A stretch of DNA of 64,000 bases. It comes from Suttonella indologenes (GTDB lineage Bacteria; Pseudomonadota; Gammaproteobacteria; Cardiobacteriales; Cardiobacteriaceae). The stretch lies in NCBI RefSeq assembly GCF_900460215.1, contig NZ_UHIA01000004.1, forward strand, positions 1,124,001-1,188,000, given 5' to 3'. The notes beneath the pieces are model-generated. The model was not told the DNA's origin. It saw only the letters and a program-made list of their open reading frames with translations, and searched no databases. Shown piece by piece: positions 16,145 through 24,890 of the stretch. Both the position numbers and the translations under genes were made by a program. Numbering within the stretch: position 1 is the first letter of the stretch; each line of letters opens with the position of its first letter.

Positions 16145-16417
16145 AGCGAGATAGTACACTTTAAGCTCTGACTCAAAAAGAGAACTACTCGCTATGACTA
16201 AGTCCAGACTCATGCTAAACGATAAGCACGATAATCAATGGAAAAGACTTAAACCCATTCTACTTGAAATTGGATTATATAACAAACCCAACTTACGAAA
16301 GACTGTAGAAGGTGTATTGTATCGAATGCGAGTAGGCTTACCATGGCGAGACCTACCCAAATATTTTGGGAAACACAATACAGTTTACAAAGCCTTCAAC
16401 CGTTGGTCAGCCAATAA
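16145..16417 (+). mobile_element. IS5-family element, 5'-end fragment (copy 1)
   Basis: From AGCGAGATAGTACACTTT at 16145 the sequence matches copy 2 (17730 onward) nearly base for base through the transposase start at 16194 (MTKSRLMLNDK) to SANK at about 16417. After that it switches abruptly to unrelated toxin-gene sequence. It differs from copy 2 by a 9-bp insertion after codon 11. Only about 75 codons of the transposase remain, so it is inactive. Confidence 0.8.
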
Positions 16418-16423
16418 GCAGAA

Positions 16424-16549
16424 AGATTTATACTTAATTGTAAAACAACAAACGGATGTGATGCTCCCGTTTCCTGGTCTAACTTAGCTTCTGGTACTGC
16501 TCATGAAAGGGTAGATATTGAAATTAGGACAGGTAAGGCGTTCGAATAA
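16424..16549 (+). pseudogene. C-terminal tail of a polymorphic toxin
   Basis: About 40 codons without a start, ending at the TAA at 16547-16549: ...DAPVSWSNLASGTAHE, RVDIEIRTGKAFE. It overlaps the ATG of the next small AT-rich gene by one base (TAATG). A toxin C-terminus translationally coupled to a small downstream gene is the classical layout of contact-dependent and Maf-type toxin/immunity pairs. The toxin body was lost when IS copy 1 or recombination cut into it. Family not identified. Confidence 0.5.
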
Positions 16550-16968
16550 TGGAAATTGATAATATTTTAAATGATAAAGATTGGGCTAGAAATTTAAAAA
16601 AGTATAAGATTATTGAAGATTATATTTTCCAAATATTTCAAGATACTCTAAGGTGTATCGACGGTGATATTAAATTTTGGAAAATTCCTTTCTTCAATAC
16701 TCCTTTTTTTGAAAATGAAGAAAATGGTAATCCAATATTTTCAGCTTTAAACCAACAGAGAAACTATATAATTAAGGTAATAATTGATGAAGAATATTCT
16801 GCATTGACATCATGGAAAAGTGAATTTAATTCAATTCCCCTAGATGTTATTTATATGAATTCTAACTATTTGAAAGAAATCAAAGAAAATTTTAAAGAGA
16901 TAATTCTTAACCATAAAAAAATATTCTTAATTCAAAAAATGGAAAGTAAGGAGTCAAATACAAAATAA
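16549..16968 (+). CDS. candidate immunity protein of a polymorphic toxin remnant
   Basis: 139 residues, acidic and Lys/Asn/Ile-rich, from a strongly AT-rich stretch unlike the backbone. No signal peptide or membrane segment seen. It starts at the TAATG overlap with the toxin tail upstream and is followed by another toxin-gene fragment. I do not recognise the fold. The immunity role is inferred from position, size and composition only. The gene itself appears intact. Confidence 0.5.
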   Translation: MEIDNILNDKDWARNLKKYKIIEDYIFQIFQDTLRCIDGDIKFWKIPFFNTPFFENEENGNPIFSALNQQRNYIIKVIIDEEYSALTSWKSEFNSIPLDVIYMNSNYLKEIKENFKEIILNHKKIFLIQKMESKESNTK

Positions 16969-16971
16969 TAG

Positions 16972-17592
16972 AAAGAAGCTGAAGGGGGTATCTGCGGAAA
17001 AGCCTTGCAAGTAGCAAGTCAAAAAGGACAAATCATTTACCATATTACCAAAGATAATTACAGTCAGATTTTACCTCAATTAAAGTTAAGTTCTCATGTG
17101 ATGAGTGATATCCGTGATGCCATATCTGCAGGTCGTGAAGTGACTGCTCATGAAAGAAATATTAGTGTAAAAGGTTGGACTGGTTTGGGTTATGTCATTC
17201 TTGTCCCGACTACTGGGGCTGGGGCTTATTTGATTGATGGTGGGGCGAATGGGGGACTGGCTTTTGCAGTCGGAGCAGCATTGGGGTCATTATTAGCTTT
17301 GATTGTTCTACCTATGGCTCCTGTAAGTGTAGGTGTTGCTGTTTTATTTACTCCATATATTCTTTTCGCTATTGCTGCAATTACAGTTTTATTGTATTTG
17401 TTCTGGGATACTATAAAAGATAACGAGTTTGCTAGGTCATGTTTCTTGTTAGGACTAGGTTTTGGGTTTGGGATTCGGTTGGGGTTAGGTCAATTAACTC
17501 TTACTATGCGGAGTTTAATTCAGTTTGTAGCTGGCACAGGAGTAGCATTTGGTGCTGGTTGGTTCACAGGGGTTGACAAATGCTTAAAGTGA
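16972..17592 (+). pseudogene. fragment of a large secreted polymorphic toxin or hemagglutinin-like protein
   Basis: Open from just after a TAG at 16969 with no credible start, about 206 codons. The first third has GQIIYHITKDNYSQILP and VMSDIRDAISAGREVT followed by WTGLGYVILVPTTGAGAY, a segment I associate with large RHS or two-partner-secretion type toxins. The remainder is strongly hydrophobic with Gly-rich stretches (AFAVGAALGSLLALIVLPM, LLGLGFGFGIRLGLG), suggesting a membrane-active region. Probably a displaced piece of the same toxin locus. Function not assignable. Confidence 0.45.
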
Positions 17593-17729
17593 GTTTAATT
17601 AAATTTAAGTTTTATTTTAATAAATTTATATTTTAATCAATGTTTTAACTTTTATATTATTTTATTTTCTATTAGTTCAGCAGAAAGATTTTATATATCT
17701 TCTACTTTTAACTACCGCTTTAATATCAC

Positions 17730-18401
17730 AGCGAGATAGTACACTTTAAGCTCTGAACCAAAAAGAGAACTACTCGCTATGACTAAGTCCAGACTCATGC
17801 TAAATGATAAGCAATGGAAAAGACTTAAACCCATTTCACTTGAAATTGGATTATATGACAAATCCAACTTACGAAAGACTGTAGAAGATGTATTGTATCG
17901 AATGCGAGTAGGCTTACCATGGCGAGACTTACCCAAATATTTTGGGAAATACAATACAGTTTACAAAGCCTTCAACCGTTGGTCAGCCAATAACAAGCTC
18001 ATTTTACTGTTTAACAAAGTAATAAACCAACCAGACATGGAATGGGTCTTTATTGATGGTAGCCACATCAAAGCCCATCAACATAGCAGTGGAGCAAACC
18101 CTAAAGACCAAGCGATTGCTAAAAGTCATGGGGGTAATACAACTAAAATACATTTAGCCGTTGATGCTCATGGTAATCCAATTACCTTTATCATCACTGA
18201 TGGCACAACCCATGACATCAAAATGGCAAAAGACTTGGTAGATAAAGTTAATTTAAGCAATGTTGTCATGCTAAGTGCTGATAAAGGCTATGATTCACAA
18301 TTAAAGATTATCGAGCGATTGCCACACGCTTTGATAAGCTAAAAAGAAACTTTGAAAATAATGTGGCTCTAGCCTTTGCTTATCAATGGATTAAGATATG
18401 A
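17730..18401 (+). mobile_element. IS5-family element (copy 2) with internally deleted transposase
   Basis: Begins AGCGAGATAGTACACTTT. The transposase frame starts at 17779 and reads cleanly through WRDLPKYFGKYNTVYKAFNRW, VFIDGSHIKAHQHSSGA, HLAVDAHGNPITFIITDG and LSADKGYDS. It then jumps at about 18310 directly to the C-terminal RFDKLKRNFENNVALAFAYQW in another frame (stop at 18401). The HLVEN-containing block that should lie between is deleted, so one catalytic residue is missing. Both copies are in the same orientation and flank the toxin remnants, as in a decayed composite transposon. Confidence 0.8.
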
Positions 18402-18607
18402 ATGTTCAACAGACTCTAATAATAACTATCAACAGGTATCTGTCTGCGTTTGTAGCTGCTCTTAAATGAGCGCTCCTAAAAGTAGGACTAAACAAGACCA
18501 ACTAATAAAGACGCAGCTCAAAAAACAAACATGTACTAAATGCCGTACTTCAAACTTGAATCTAAGAACAAAAAATATGAACTTTAGGCAGATTTATACT
18601 TATGAAC

Positions 18608-19462
18608 TTACTCCAAATTCTGCACTTGTTCGCGCATTTGTTCGATAATCACTTTCAAATCCACCGCCGCTTTGCTCAATAGATTGTCGCCGGCTTTGGC
18701 ACTAAGCGTATTGGCTTCGCGGTTAAATTCCTGCATGAGAAAATCCATTTTGCGCCCGATAGCGCTTTGCTCGTTCAAACTTTGCCGCGCTTCCTGAATA
18801 TGAAAGCGAATGCGGTCGATTTCTTCCCGTATATCGCTTTTATTCAGCATAAAAACAATCTCTTGCTCAAGCCGGTCTTGATTTATTTCCATCTGCAAAG
18901 CGGCGATTTTCTCCTGCAATTGCTCGCGGCGCTGCCGTTCAATCTGCGGCACTGCGGCATCAATTGTCTGCATCTGCTGTTCAATCTGCTCCAATTGCTC
19001 TAATAACACCTGCTTGATTTGTTCGCCTTCGCGCTGGCGCATCTCCAATAAATTGGCAATCGCGGTATCTAAAGATTCCAAAATCGCCTGATTCAGCTCC
19101 TCTTGGTCAACCGCCGATTCGACCAATACGCCGGGCAAATTCAGCATCGTCTGCCAATCAGGTTTGCCTAGCGACTGCATCACGCCGCTGTCGGAGAAAG
19201 CTAATAACCAGCGTTTCATAATCGACGGGTTCAAGCTCACTTCCCGACCGGCCTGCAGCCGCTTCACGCCAATCCAAATATCCACTTTGCCGCGATACAA
19301 GGCTTGCTGAAATTTTTGGCGGATAATGTTTTCAATGCTGCGCATTCCCTCGGGCAATTTGACCTGCACTTCCAAAAAACGATGATTCACCGTTTTAATT
19401 TCAATCGAGTAAGAAAAATCCGCAAAACTTCCTTCGCTCCCCGCAAATGCGGTCATACTCAT
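18608..19462 (-). CDS. yicC: YicC-family endoribonuclease
   Basis: Member of the YicC family, recently described as endoribonucleases acting on small RNAs. About 284 residues from the ATG at 19462, chosen because the family starts with a Met-Thr-Ala-Phe/Tyr-Ala core; the frame stays open to 19531. Landmarks: EIKTVNHRFLEVQVKLPE, RGKVDIWIGV, and the conserved C-terminal block GRKMDFLMQEFNREANTLSAK. It is transcribed divergently from rph, as in many proteobacteria. Confidence 0.9.
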   Translation of the reverse strand: MSMTAFAGSEGSFADFSYSIEIKTVNHRFLEVQVKLPEGMRSIENIIRQKFQQALYRGKVDIWIGVKRLQAGREVSLNPSIMKRWLLAFSDSGVMQSLGKPDWQTMLNLPGVLVESAVDQEELNQAILESLDTAIANLLEMRQREGEQIKQVLLEQLEQIEQQMQTIDAAVPQIERQRREQLQEKIAALQMEINQDRLEQEIVFMLNKSDIREEIDRIRFHIQEARQSLNEQSAIGRKMDFLMQEFNREANTLSAKAGDNLLSKAAVDLKVIIEQMREQVQNLE

Positions 19463-19601
19463 TCTCACGACATAATCCTTTGGTCTTAGCTGCAAAAAGC
19501 CCACTGTACACGTTTTTGCAGGCAATTTCATTGCTTTTACCGCCGCTTTTTTTGCTAAAATGCCGCGTTTTTATTTCAAACTTTTATAGATAAGGATAAT
19601 T

Positions 19602-20324
19602 ATGCGCCCCAGTCATCGTCTTGCGGATCAAATGCGTCCGCTCAGTATTGAATGTGATGTGAACTGCTATGCGGAAGGCTCCGCCCTCATCAGCATTGGC
19701 AAGACGAAAGTACTCTGCACCGCTACCGTCGAAGACAAAGTACCGCCCTTTCTGCGCGGCAAAAATCAAGGCTGGGTCACGGCGGAATACAGCATGCTGC
19801 CACGCGCCACGCACGAACGCACGGCACGCGAATCCGCCCGCGGCAAGCAGCAAGGGCGCACGGTAGAAATTCAGCGTCTCATCGGACGGGCTTTGCGCGC
19901 CGTTGTCGATTTACAAGCTCTAGGCGAACATTGCATCACTATCGACTGCGATGTCTTGCAAGCCGACGGCGGCACGCGTACCGCCGCCATTAGCGGCGGC
20001 TTTGTCGCTATGGCGACAGCCATCCGCAAATTAATGGCGCAAGGCAAATTGAAAAACAATCCCCTGCACGGACAATTGGCGGCGGTATCGGTAGGCATTT
20101 ACAATGGCAGCCCCGTGCTGGATTTGGAATACGCCGAAGACAGCGAAGCGGAAACCGATATGAATATCGTCATGAACGATGCCGGTGCTTTCATCGAAAT
20201 ACAAGGCACTGCCGAAGGACATGCTTTCCGCCGCGAAGAAATGAATCAAATGCTCGATTTGGCGGAAAAAGGCATTCGGGGAATCATGGAGGAGCAGCGT
20301 CGCGTCTTAGGATTGGGTGCATGA
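19602..20324 (+). CDS. rph: ribonuclease PH
   Basis: Phosphorolytic 3'-5' exoribonuclease that trims tRNA 3' ends. 240 residues with an AAGGAT ribosome site. Typical RNase PH segments: GSALISIGKTKVLCTATVE, GWVTAEYSMLPRATHER, the phosphate-site stretch ARGKQQGRTVEIQRLIGR, and DCDVLQADGGTRTAAISGG. It overlaps rdgB by 4 bp (ATGA), forming a two-gene operon. Confidence 0.96.
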   Translation: MRPSHRLADQMRPLSIECDVNCYAEGSALISIGKTKVLCTATVEDKVPPFLRGKNQGWVTAEYSMLPRATHERTARESARGKQQGRTVEIQRLIGRALRAVVDLQALGEHCITIDCDVLQADGGTRTAAISGGFVAMATAIRKLMAQGKLKNNPLHGQLAAVSVGIYNGSPVLDLEYAEDSEAETDMNIVMNDAGAFIEIQGTAEGHAFRREEMNQMLDLAEKGIRGIMEEQRRVLGLGA

Positions 20325-20923
20325 GCGACATCGTCTTAGCCAGCAATAATGCCGGCAAAATCGCCGAGTTCAATGCCCTGTTTTCAGGCTTAAATCTAAA
20401 CATTATCGCCCAAGGCACATTAGGCATCGGCGAAGCGGAAGAAAATGCCGACACCTTTGTCGAAAACGCCCTGATTAAAGCGCGTCATGCCGCCAAAGCC
20501 GGCGGCAAAGCGGCTTTGGCAGACGATTCGGGCTTAGTCGTTCCTGCATTGGGCGGCGCGCCCGGCGTCTATTCCGCACGTTATGCAGGCCGCCACGGCG
20601 ATGATGCCGCCAATAATGCCAAACTGCTTGCAGAACTTGCAGATAGCGCAGCGCGCGAAGCCTATTTCGTCTGCATCATTGCTTATCTGCGCCATGCCGA
20701 CGACCCTTTGCCGATTATCGCGCAGGGCATCTGGCAAGGCAGCATTGCGCACTCTGTCAGCGGCGCAAACGGCTTTGGCTATGACCCGCTATTTATCCCG
20801 CAAGGCATGAACTGCTCCAGCGCGCAGTTAAGCCCCGAAGAGAAAAATGCCCTTAGCCATCGCGGTCAAGCCATGCAGTCCTTGATGCGACAATTGCATC
20901 CGCTTTATGCAAAAGAAAGCTAG
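20321..20923 (+). CDS. rdgB: XTP/dITP pyrophosphatase (RdgB/HAM1 family)
   Basis: House-cleaning nucleotide pyrophosphatase that removes dITP and XTP from the precursor pool. 200 residues: LASNNAGKIAEFNALF at the N-terminus, KAALADDSGLVVPALGGAPG with the catalytic Asp pair, and GFGYDPLFIP. It overlaps rph by 4 bp and is closed by a strong hairpin terminator. Confidence 0.95.
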   Translation: MSDIVLASNNAGKIAEFNALFSGLNLNIIAQGTLGIGEAEENADTFVENALIKARHAAKAGGKAALADDSGLVVPALGGAPGVYSARYAGRHGDDAANNAKLLAELADSAAREAYFVCIIAYLRHADDPLPIIAQGIWQGSIAHSVSGANGFGYDPLFIPQGMNCSSAQLSPEEKNALSHRGQAMQSLMRQLHPLYAKES

Positions 20924-20933
20924 AGCATTTTTA

Positions 20934-20971
20934 GGCAAATGCCATTTCATTCATTTGCCGGCGGTTTTTTT
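20934..20971 (+). terminator. intrinsic terminator after rdgB
   Basis: Perfect 8-bp stem GGCAAATG / CATTTGCC with a 10-nt loop, then GGCGG and seven T residues. It separates rph-rdgB from the ccm operon. Confidence 0.85.
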
Positions 20972-20985
20972 ACTTAGCTCGAGGC

Positions 20986-20991
20986 TATAAT
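20986..20991 (+). promoter_or_regulatory. consensus -10 element upstream of ccmC
   Basis: A perfect TATAAT lies 33 bp before the ccmC start, between the rdgB terminator and the gene. No good -35 match is seen at the standard distance. Likely promoter of the ccm operon. Confidence 0.5.
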
Positions 20992-21023
20992 AGCCCTTAA
21001 ATTTTAATAATGGCATTATCATC

Positions 21024-21761
21024 ATGAATTTTTGGAAACGTCTGGAAAAATGGGCGCATCAATGGAACAGTCCGGCAGGTTTTGACCGCTTAAGCGGTAA
21101 TATCCTGCCTTGGCTCAGCCCCTTGGCTTGGCTACTGCTGACAGTCGGCATCATTTGGGGCTTGGCATTTGCGCCGATGGATTACCAGCAGAAAAACTCT
21201 TTCCGCATCATCTATATCCATGTGCCGAGTGCCGCTTTGTCGATGTCGATTTATCTCATGATGGCGGTCGCTTCTTTTGTGTATTTTGTCTGGCGCATAC
21301 GCTTGGCGGCGATTTTCGCCCGTGCCGCTGCGCCTTTCGGCGCATTAGTCACCGCGCTTGCCTTATTAACCGGCGCAATTTGGGGCAAACCTACTTGGGG
21401 CACCTATTGGACTTGGGATGCCCGCCTGACCTCCGAATTGATTCTGCTCTTTATCTATATTGCCTACATGAGCCTGCAAATGAGCATTGACAATCGCGAT
21501 CAAGCCGATCGCCTAAGCGCCATTCTCGCCATTGTCGGCGTCATCAATATTCCGATTATTCACTATTCCGTAATTTGGTGGAATTCCCTGCATCAGGGCG
21601 CGACCTTATTCAAAGTTTCCGCTCCCTCAATTAGCAGTAGCATGCTGTATCCGCTGCTGATTTGTCTGGCAGCGTTTTATATGCTCTTTTTCGCTTATGT
21701 GATTCGGGAAATGCAGAATCAAATTTTAAAAACGCGGATTAAGCGTTTATTGGAGGTCTAA
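21024..21761 (+). CDS. ccmC: heme-handling membrane protein CcmC
   Basis: Inner-membrane protein that loads heme onto CcmE in system I cytochrome c maturation. 245 residues, six predicted membrane segments. The periplasmic tryptophan-rich WWD signature is TWGTYWTWDARLTSE, flanked by the conserved His in YIHVPSAALS and in IPIIHYSVIWWNSLHQG. First gene of the ccm operon; its stop overlaps the ccmD start (TAATG). Confidence 0.95.
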   Translation: MNFWKRLEKWAHQWNSPAGFDRLSGNILPWLSPLAWLLLTVGIIWGLAFAPMDYQQKNSFRIIYIHVPSAALSMSIYLMMAVASFVYFVWRIRLAAIFARAAAPFGALVTALALLTGAIWGKPTWGTYWTWDARLTSELILLFIYIAYMSLQMSIDNRDQADRLSAILAIVGVINIPIIHYSVIWWNSLHQGATLFKVSAPSISSSMLYPLLICLAAFYMLFFAYVIREMQNQILKTRIKRLLEV

Positions 21762-21940
21762 TGGCATTTGCCAATTTCGCAGAATTTTTACAGATGGGCA
21801 AGCACGGCGCTTATGTATGGACGGCTTACACCCTTGTAATAACGGGATTAATCGCTATTCATCTCATCACCCATATCCGTTATAAACGCCTGCAAGCACA
21901 GCTTGCCGCGCTCAAAAAAGAGGCAGATACATCATCATGA
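21761..21940 (+). CDS. ccmD: heme exporter small subunit CcmD
   Basis: Small single-span membrane protein required for release of heme-loaded CcmE. 59 residues starting MAFANFAEFLQMGKHGAYVW, the conserved CcmD pattern, followed by one membrane helix and a charged coiled C-terminus (LQAQLAALKKEAD). GGAGG precedes the start, which overlaps the ccmC stop; its own stop overlaps the ccmE start (ATGA). Confidence 0.92.
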   Translation: MAFANFAEFLQMGKHGAYVWTAYTLVITGLIAIHLITHIRYKRLQAQLAALKKEADTSS

Positions 21941-22401
21941 AACCGGTCAAAAAGAAACGTCTATACCTTGTTACGGGGATTTTTTCCGTCTGCGCCATCG
22001 CCATCGGACTGATGATTTATGCCATGGGCAGCGATTTAAACCATTACTATTCATTAGAGCAAATCGCCGCCGGCGAAGCGCCTAAAGACCAAGCGGGCAT
22101 CCGTGTCGGCGGCATGGTGGCGGCTGGCAGTCTGCAACGCGAAGGCGAAACCTTGAACATCTCTTTCCGCATTACCGATTTTCGTCATCCCGAACTGCCG
22201 ATTCGCTACAGCGGCATCCTGCCTGATTTATTCCGCGAAGGACAAGGCGTTATTGCCCGCGGCACACTCGGCAGCGACGGCGAATTCCGCGCCACCGAAA
22301 TTTTAGCCAAACACGATGAAAACTATATGCCGCCCGAAGTCAAAGCGGATATGGAAAAAAGCGGCTACCAACACAAAAGCCAGCAAGGAAGTGCGCCTTG
22401 A
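21937..22401 (+). CDS. ccmE: periplasmic heme chaperone CcmE
   Basis: Membrane-anchored OB-fold protein that binds heme covalently and hands it to the CcmFHI ligase. 154 residues: N-terminal anchor at about 8-28, GIRVGGMVAAGSLQRE, and the heme-binding motif LAKHDENYMPPE near residue 128, with the ligating His and downstream Tyr intact. It overlaps both neighbours by 4 bp. Confidence 0.95.
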   Translation: MKPVKKKRLYLVTGIFSVCAIAIGLMIYAMGSDLNHYYSLEQIAAGEAPKDQAGIRVGGMVAAGSLQREGETLNISFRITDFRHPELPIRYSGILPDLFREGQGVIARGTLGSDGEFRATEILAKHDENYMPPEVKADMEKSGYQHKSQQGSAP

Positions 22402-24341
22402 TCGACTGGGGAGAATTCGGACATTACGCGCTTATCTTAGCTGCGGCGGTTGCCGCGATTGCCGTCGTCAGCGCCTTATTCGCCGCAGACAAACTCCGCA
22501 GCACACAGCTAGTCTTGCAAGCGAGCAAATTGCAGTTTTATTTATGCAGCTTCAGCATGTTGAGCTTAGGCATCGCCTTTTACGACAATGATTTTTCCCT
22601 GCAATACGTCGCCAATCACAGTAACAGCCTCCTGCCTTGGTATTACCGCATTACTGCGATTTGGGGCGGACACGAAGGCTCCTTACTGCTTTGGATTTGG
22701 ATGCTCAATTTATGGACATACTGCGTCGCCATCTTCAGCCGCAGCCTGCCTGCCGGTTTCCGCACTCGCGTATTGGGCATACTCTCCTATATCGCCCTAG
22801 GCTTTTATCTCTTTATATTGCTGACCTCCAACCCCTTTGCGCGTTATGATTTTGCGCCCTTTGACGGACGCGATCTCAATCCCCTCCTGCAAGACCCCGG
22901 ACTCATCTTCCATCCGCCTCTGCTCTATGCCGGCTATGTCGGCTTTGCCGTGGCATTTGCCTTTGTACTTGCCGGCTTATGGCAGGGACGTTTGGACAGT
23001 TTATGGCTGCGCCGCGCCCGTCCGTGGACACTCTGGGCATGGCTGAGTCTGACATTGGGCATCAGCCTCGGCAGCTATTGGGCATATTATGAACTCGGCT
23101 GGGGCGGCTGGTGGTTTTGGGATCCTGTAGAAAACGCCTCATTGATGCCTTGGCTGCTCGGCACTGCCCTGATTCACAGCTTAATCGCCTCGGAAAAACG
23201 CAGCCTGTTCCGCATTTGGACGGCGCTGCTTGCCATTTCGACCTTCTCTTTATGTCTGATCGGCACCTTCCTAGTCCGCTCCGGCGTGCTGACGTCCGTC
23301 CATGCCTTTGCCAGCGATGCCACGCGCGGCATCTTTATTCTCGCCCTCTTGATTGCCATCAGCTTACCGGCGCTTATCCTATTGATTATGCGCGCCAATA
23401 CCATCAGCCATAGCGGCGATTACGCCATCTTTTCCAAAGAAACGGGGCTGCTCATCAATAATTGGCTGCTCTCGGGATTATGCTTGGTCGTCTTTGTCGG
23501 CACCCTTTATCCCTTAGTGGCAGACGTACTCTCACTAGGCAAAATCTCGGTCGGCGCACCCTATTTCAACCGCTTTACCGTGCCGCTGGCGTTGCTGATG
23601 CTCTTTTTAATGGGCTTTTATCCGCTCCTGCGCTGGAAGCGCGACCGCCTACAGCGCCTCAAGCCGCATCTTGGCATTGCCCTTGTTTTCGCCGCCGTAT
23701 TAACCGCAATCTGCATGAAATGGCTGCTGCCGCATTGGCAACACACCGCCGCTCTCAGCATCTTTTTAAGCGCCTTTGCTTTAGCGGCGGTATTGATTGA
23801 TTACCTCGAGCGGATTAAGCAGCAAGGCAGCAAAGCCCTGAAACCGCGCGGTGCCATTGCCGGCATGCTGCTGGCTCACGCGGGTTTAATCGTGATGATT
23901 TTCGGCATTACCGGCGCTTCTCTTTATGATGAAGAACGCGATATCAGCATCAAAGAAGGCGACAGCATTCAGATGCACGATTACCGTATCACACTCACAG
24001 GACTGCAAAGCTACAGCGGTGCAAACTACCGCTCCGTGCAAGGACGCTTTTTGCTGCAAAAAGACAGCGATGCGCAATTTGCCGCCCTGCTTCTGCCTGC
24101 CAAACGCAATTATTTCTCCTCAACCATGCCGATGACCGAATCCGACCGCCTCGTTACCCCCAGCCATGATGTATACATCGCGATGGGCGAAGAAATCGGC
24201 GCGAACACATGGGCGGTGCGCGTGCAATACAAACCCTTTATCAGCTGGGTATGGATCGGTTCCTTAATCATGGCATTAGGCGGCATCGTCGCCGCTTTCG
24301 ACCGCGCCTACCGTAGCCGCCTCAAAGAGGATATCGCATGA
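22398..24341 (+). CDS. ccmF: cytochrome c heme lyase subunit CcmF
   Basis: Large inner-membrane protein, core of the ligase that attaches heme to apocytochromes. 647 residues with about 14 membrane segments. The WWD domain reads GWGGWWFWDPVENASLMPW around residue 235. Conserved periplasmic residues are in WGGHEGSLLLW and HPPLLYAGYVG. It overlaps ccmE and ccmG by 4 bp each. Confidence 0.96.
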   Translation: MIDWGEFGHYALILAAAVAAIAVVSALFAADKLRSTQLVLQASKLQFYLCSFSMLSLGIAFYDNDFSLQYVANHSNSLLPWYYRITAIWGGHEGSLLLWIWMLNLWTYCVAIFSRSLPAGFRTRVLGILSYIALGFYLFILLTSNPFARYDFAPFDGRDLNPLLQDPGLIFHPPLLYAGYVGFAVAFAFVLAGLWQGRLDSLWLRRARPWTLWAWLSLTLGISLGSYWAYYELGWGGWWFWDPVENASLMPWLLGTALIHSLIASEKRSLFRIWTALLAISTFSLCLIGTFLVRSGVLTSVHAFASDATRGIFILALLIAISLPALILLIMRANTISHSGDYAIFSKETGLLINNWLLSGLCLVVFVGTLYPLVADVLSLGKISVGAPYFNRFTVPLALLMLFLMGFYPLLRWKRDRLQRLKPHLGIALVFAAVLTAICMKWLLPHWQHTAALSIFLSAFALAAVLIDYLERIKQQGSKALKPRGAIAGMLLAHAGLIVMIFGITGASLYDEERDISIKEGDSIQMHDYRITLTGLQSYSGANYRSVQGRFLLQKDSDAQFAALLLPAKRNYFSSTMPMTESDRLVTPSHDVYIAMGEEIGANTWAVRVQYKPFISWVWIGSLIMALGGIVAAFDRAYRSRLKEDIA

Positions 24342-24886
24342 AAAACAAACAAATTCTACTTGCCGTTATTTTATTGGGTGCTTTTGCGGGGCTGCTCTTT
24401 TTCTTTGTCAAAGGACTGGGCAAAGACCCGCGCAGCTTGGAAAATACCGCCGTCGGTAAAAACATCAACAGCACGCAGCAAATCAAATTAGAACTGCCCG
24501 ATTTGTTCAGCGGCGAAATGCGCAGTCTTGCCGACATGCCGCTGCCGCCCTATCTGCTCAACGTATGGGGCAGCTGGTGTCCCGCCTGCTACACCGAGCA
24601 TCCCTATCTCTTGCAACTAAGCAAAACCATTCCCATCGTCGGACTCAATTGGCCGGCAAATAATCCTAATGAACAGGCGGATGCCCAACGTTTTTTACAA
24701 GAACTGGGCAATCCCTATCAGCAAACCCTGACCGATATTAGCGGCACGACCATTATCGATCTAGGCGTTTACGGCGCGCCCGAAACCTTCTTAATCGGCG
24801 CAGACGGCAGCATCTTGCACCGCTATGCCGGCCCATTAAACGCCGACATTTGGCAACAGCAATTCCTCCCATTGCTCAAAAAATAA
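24338..24886 (+). CDS. ccmG: thiol:disulfide interchange protein CcmG/DsbE
   Basis: Membrane-anchored periplasmic thioredoxin-fold reductant that keeps apocytochrome heme-binding cysteines reduced. 182 residues; N-terminal anchor at about 5-25; active site GSWCPACYTEHP (CPAC rather than the common CPTC); the family GVYGAPETFLI segment with its cis-Pro loop is present. It overlaps ccmF by 4 bp. Confidence 0.94.
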   Translation: MKNKQILLAVILLGAFAGLLFFFVKGLGKDPRSLENTAVGKNINSTQQIKLELPDLFSGEMRSLADMPLPPYLLNVWGSWCPACYTEHPYLLQLSKTIPIVGLNWPANNPNEQADAQRFLQELGNPYQQTLTDISGTTIIDLGVYGAPETFLIGADGSILHRYAGPLNADIWQQQFLPLLKK

Positions 24887-24890
24887 GACT

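Noticed and set aside
18402..18607. Short open frame at 18466-18648 downstream of IS copy 2
   Set aside because: Lys/Thr-rich sequence of IS-flank type overlapping the yicC stop; no RBS or family. I see nothing else in this 206-bp stretch.
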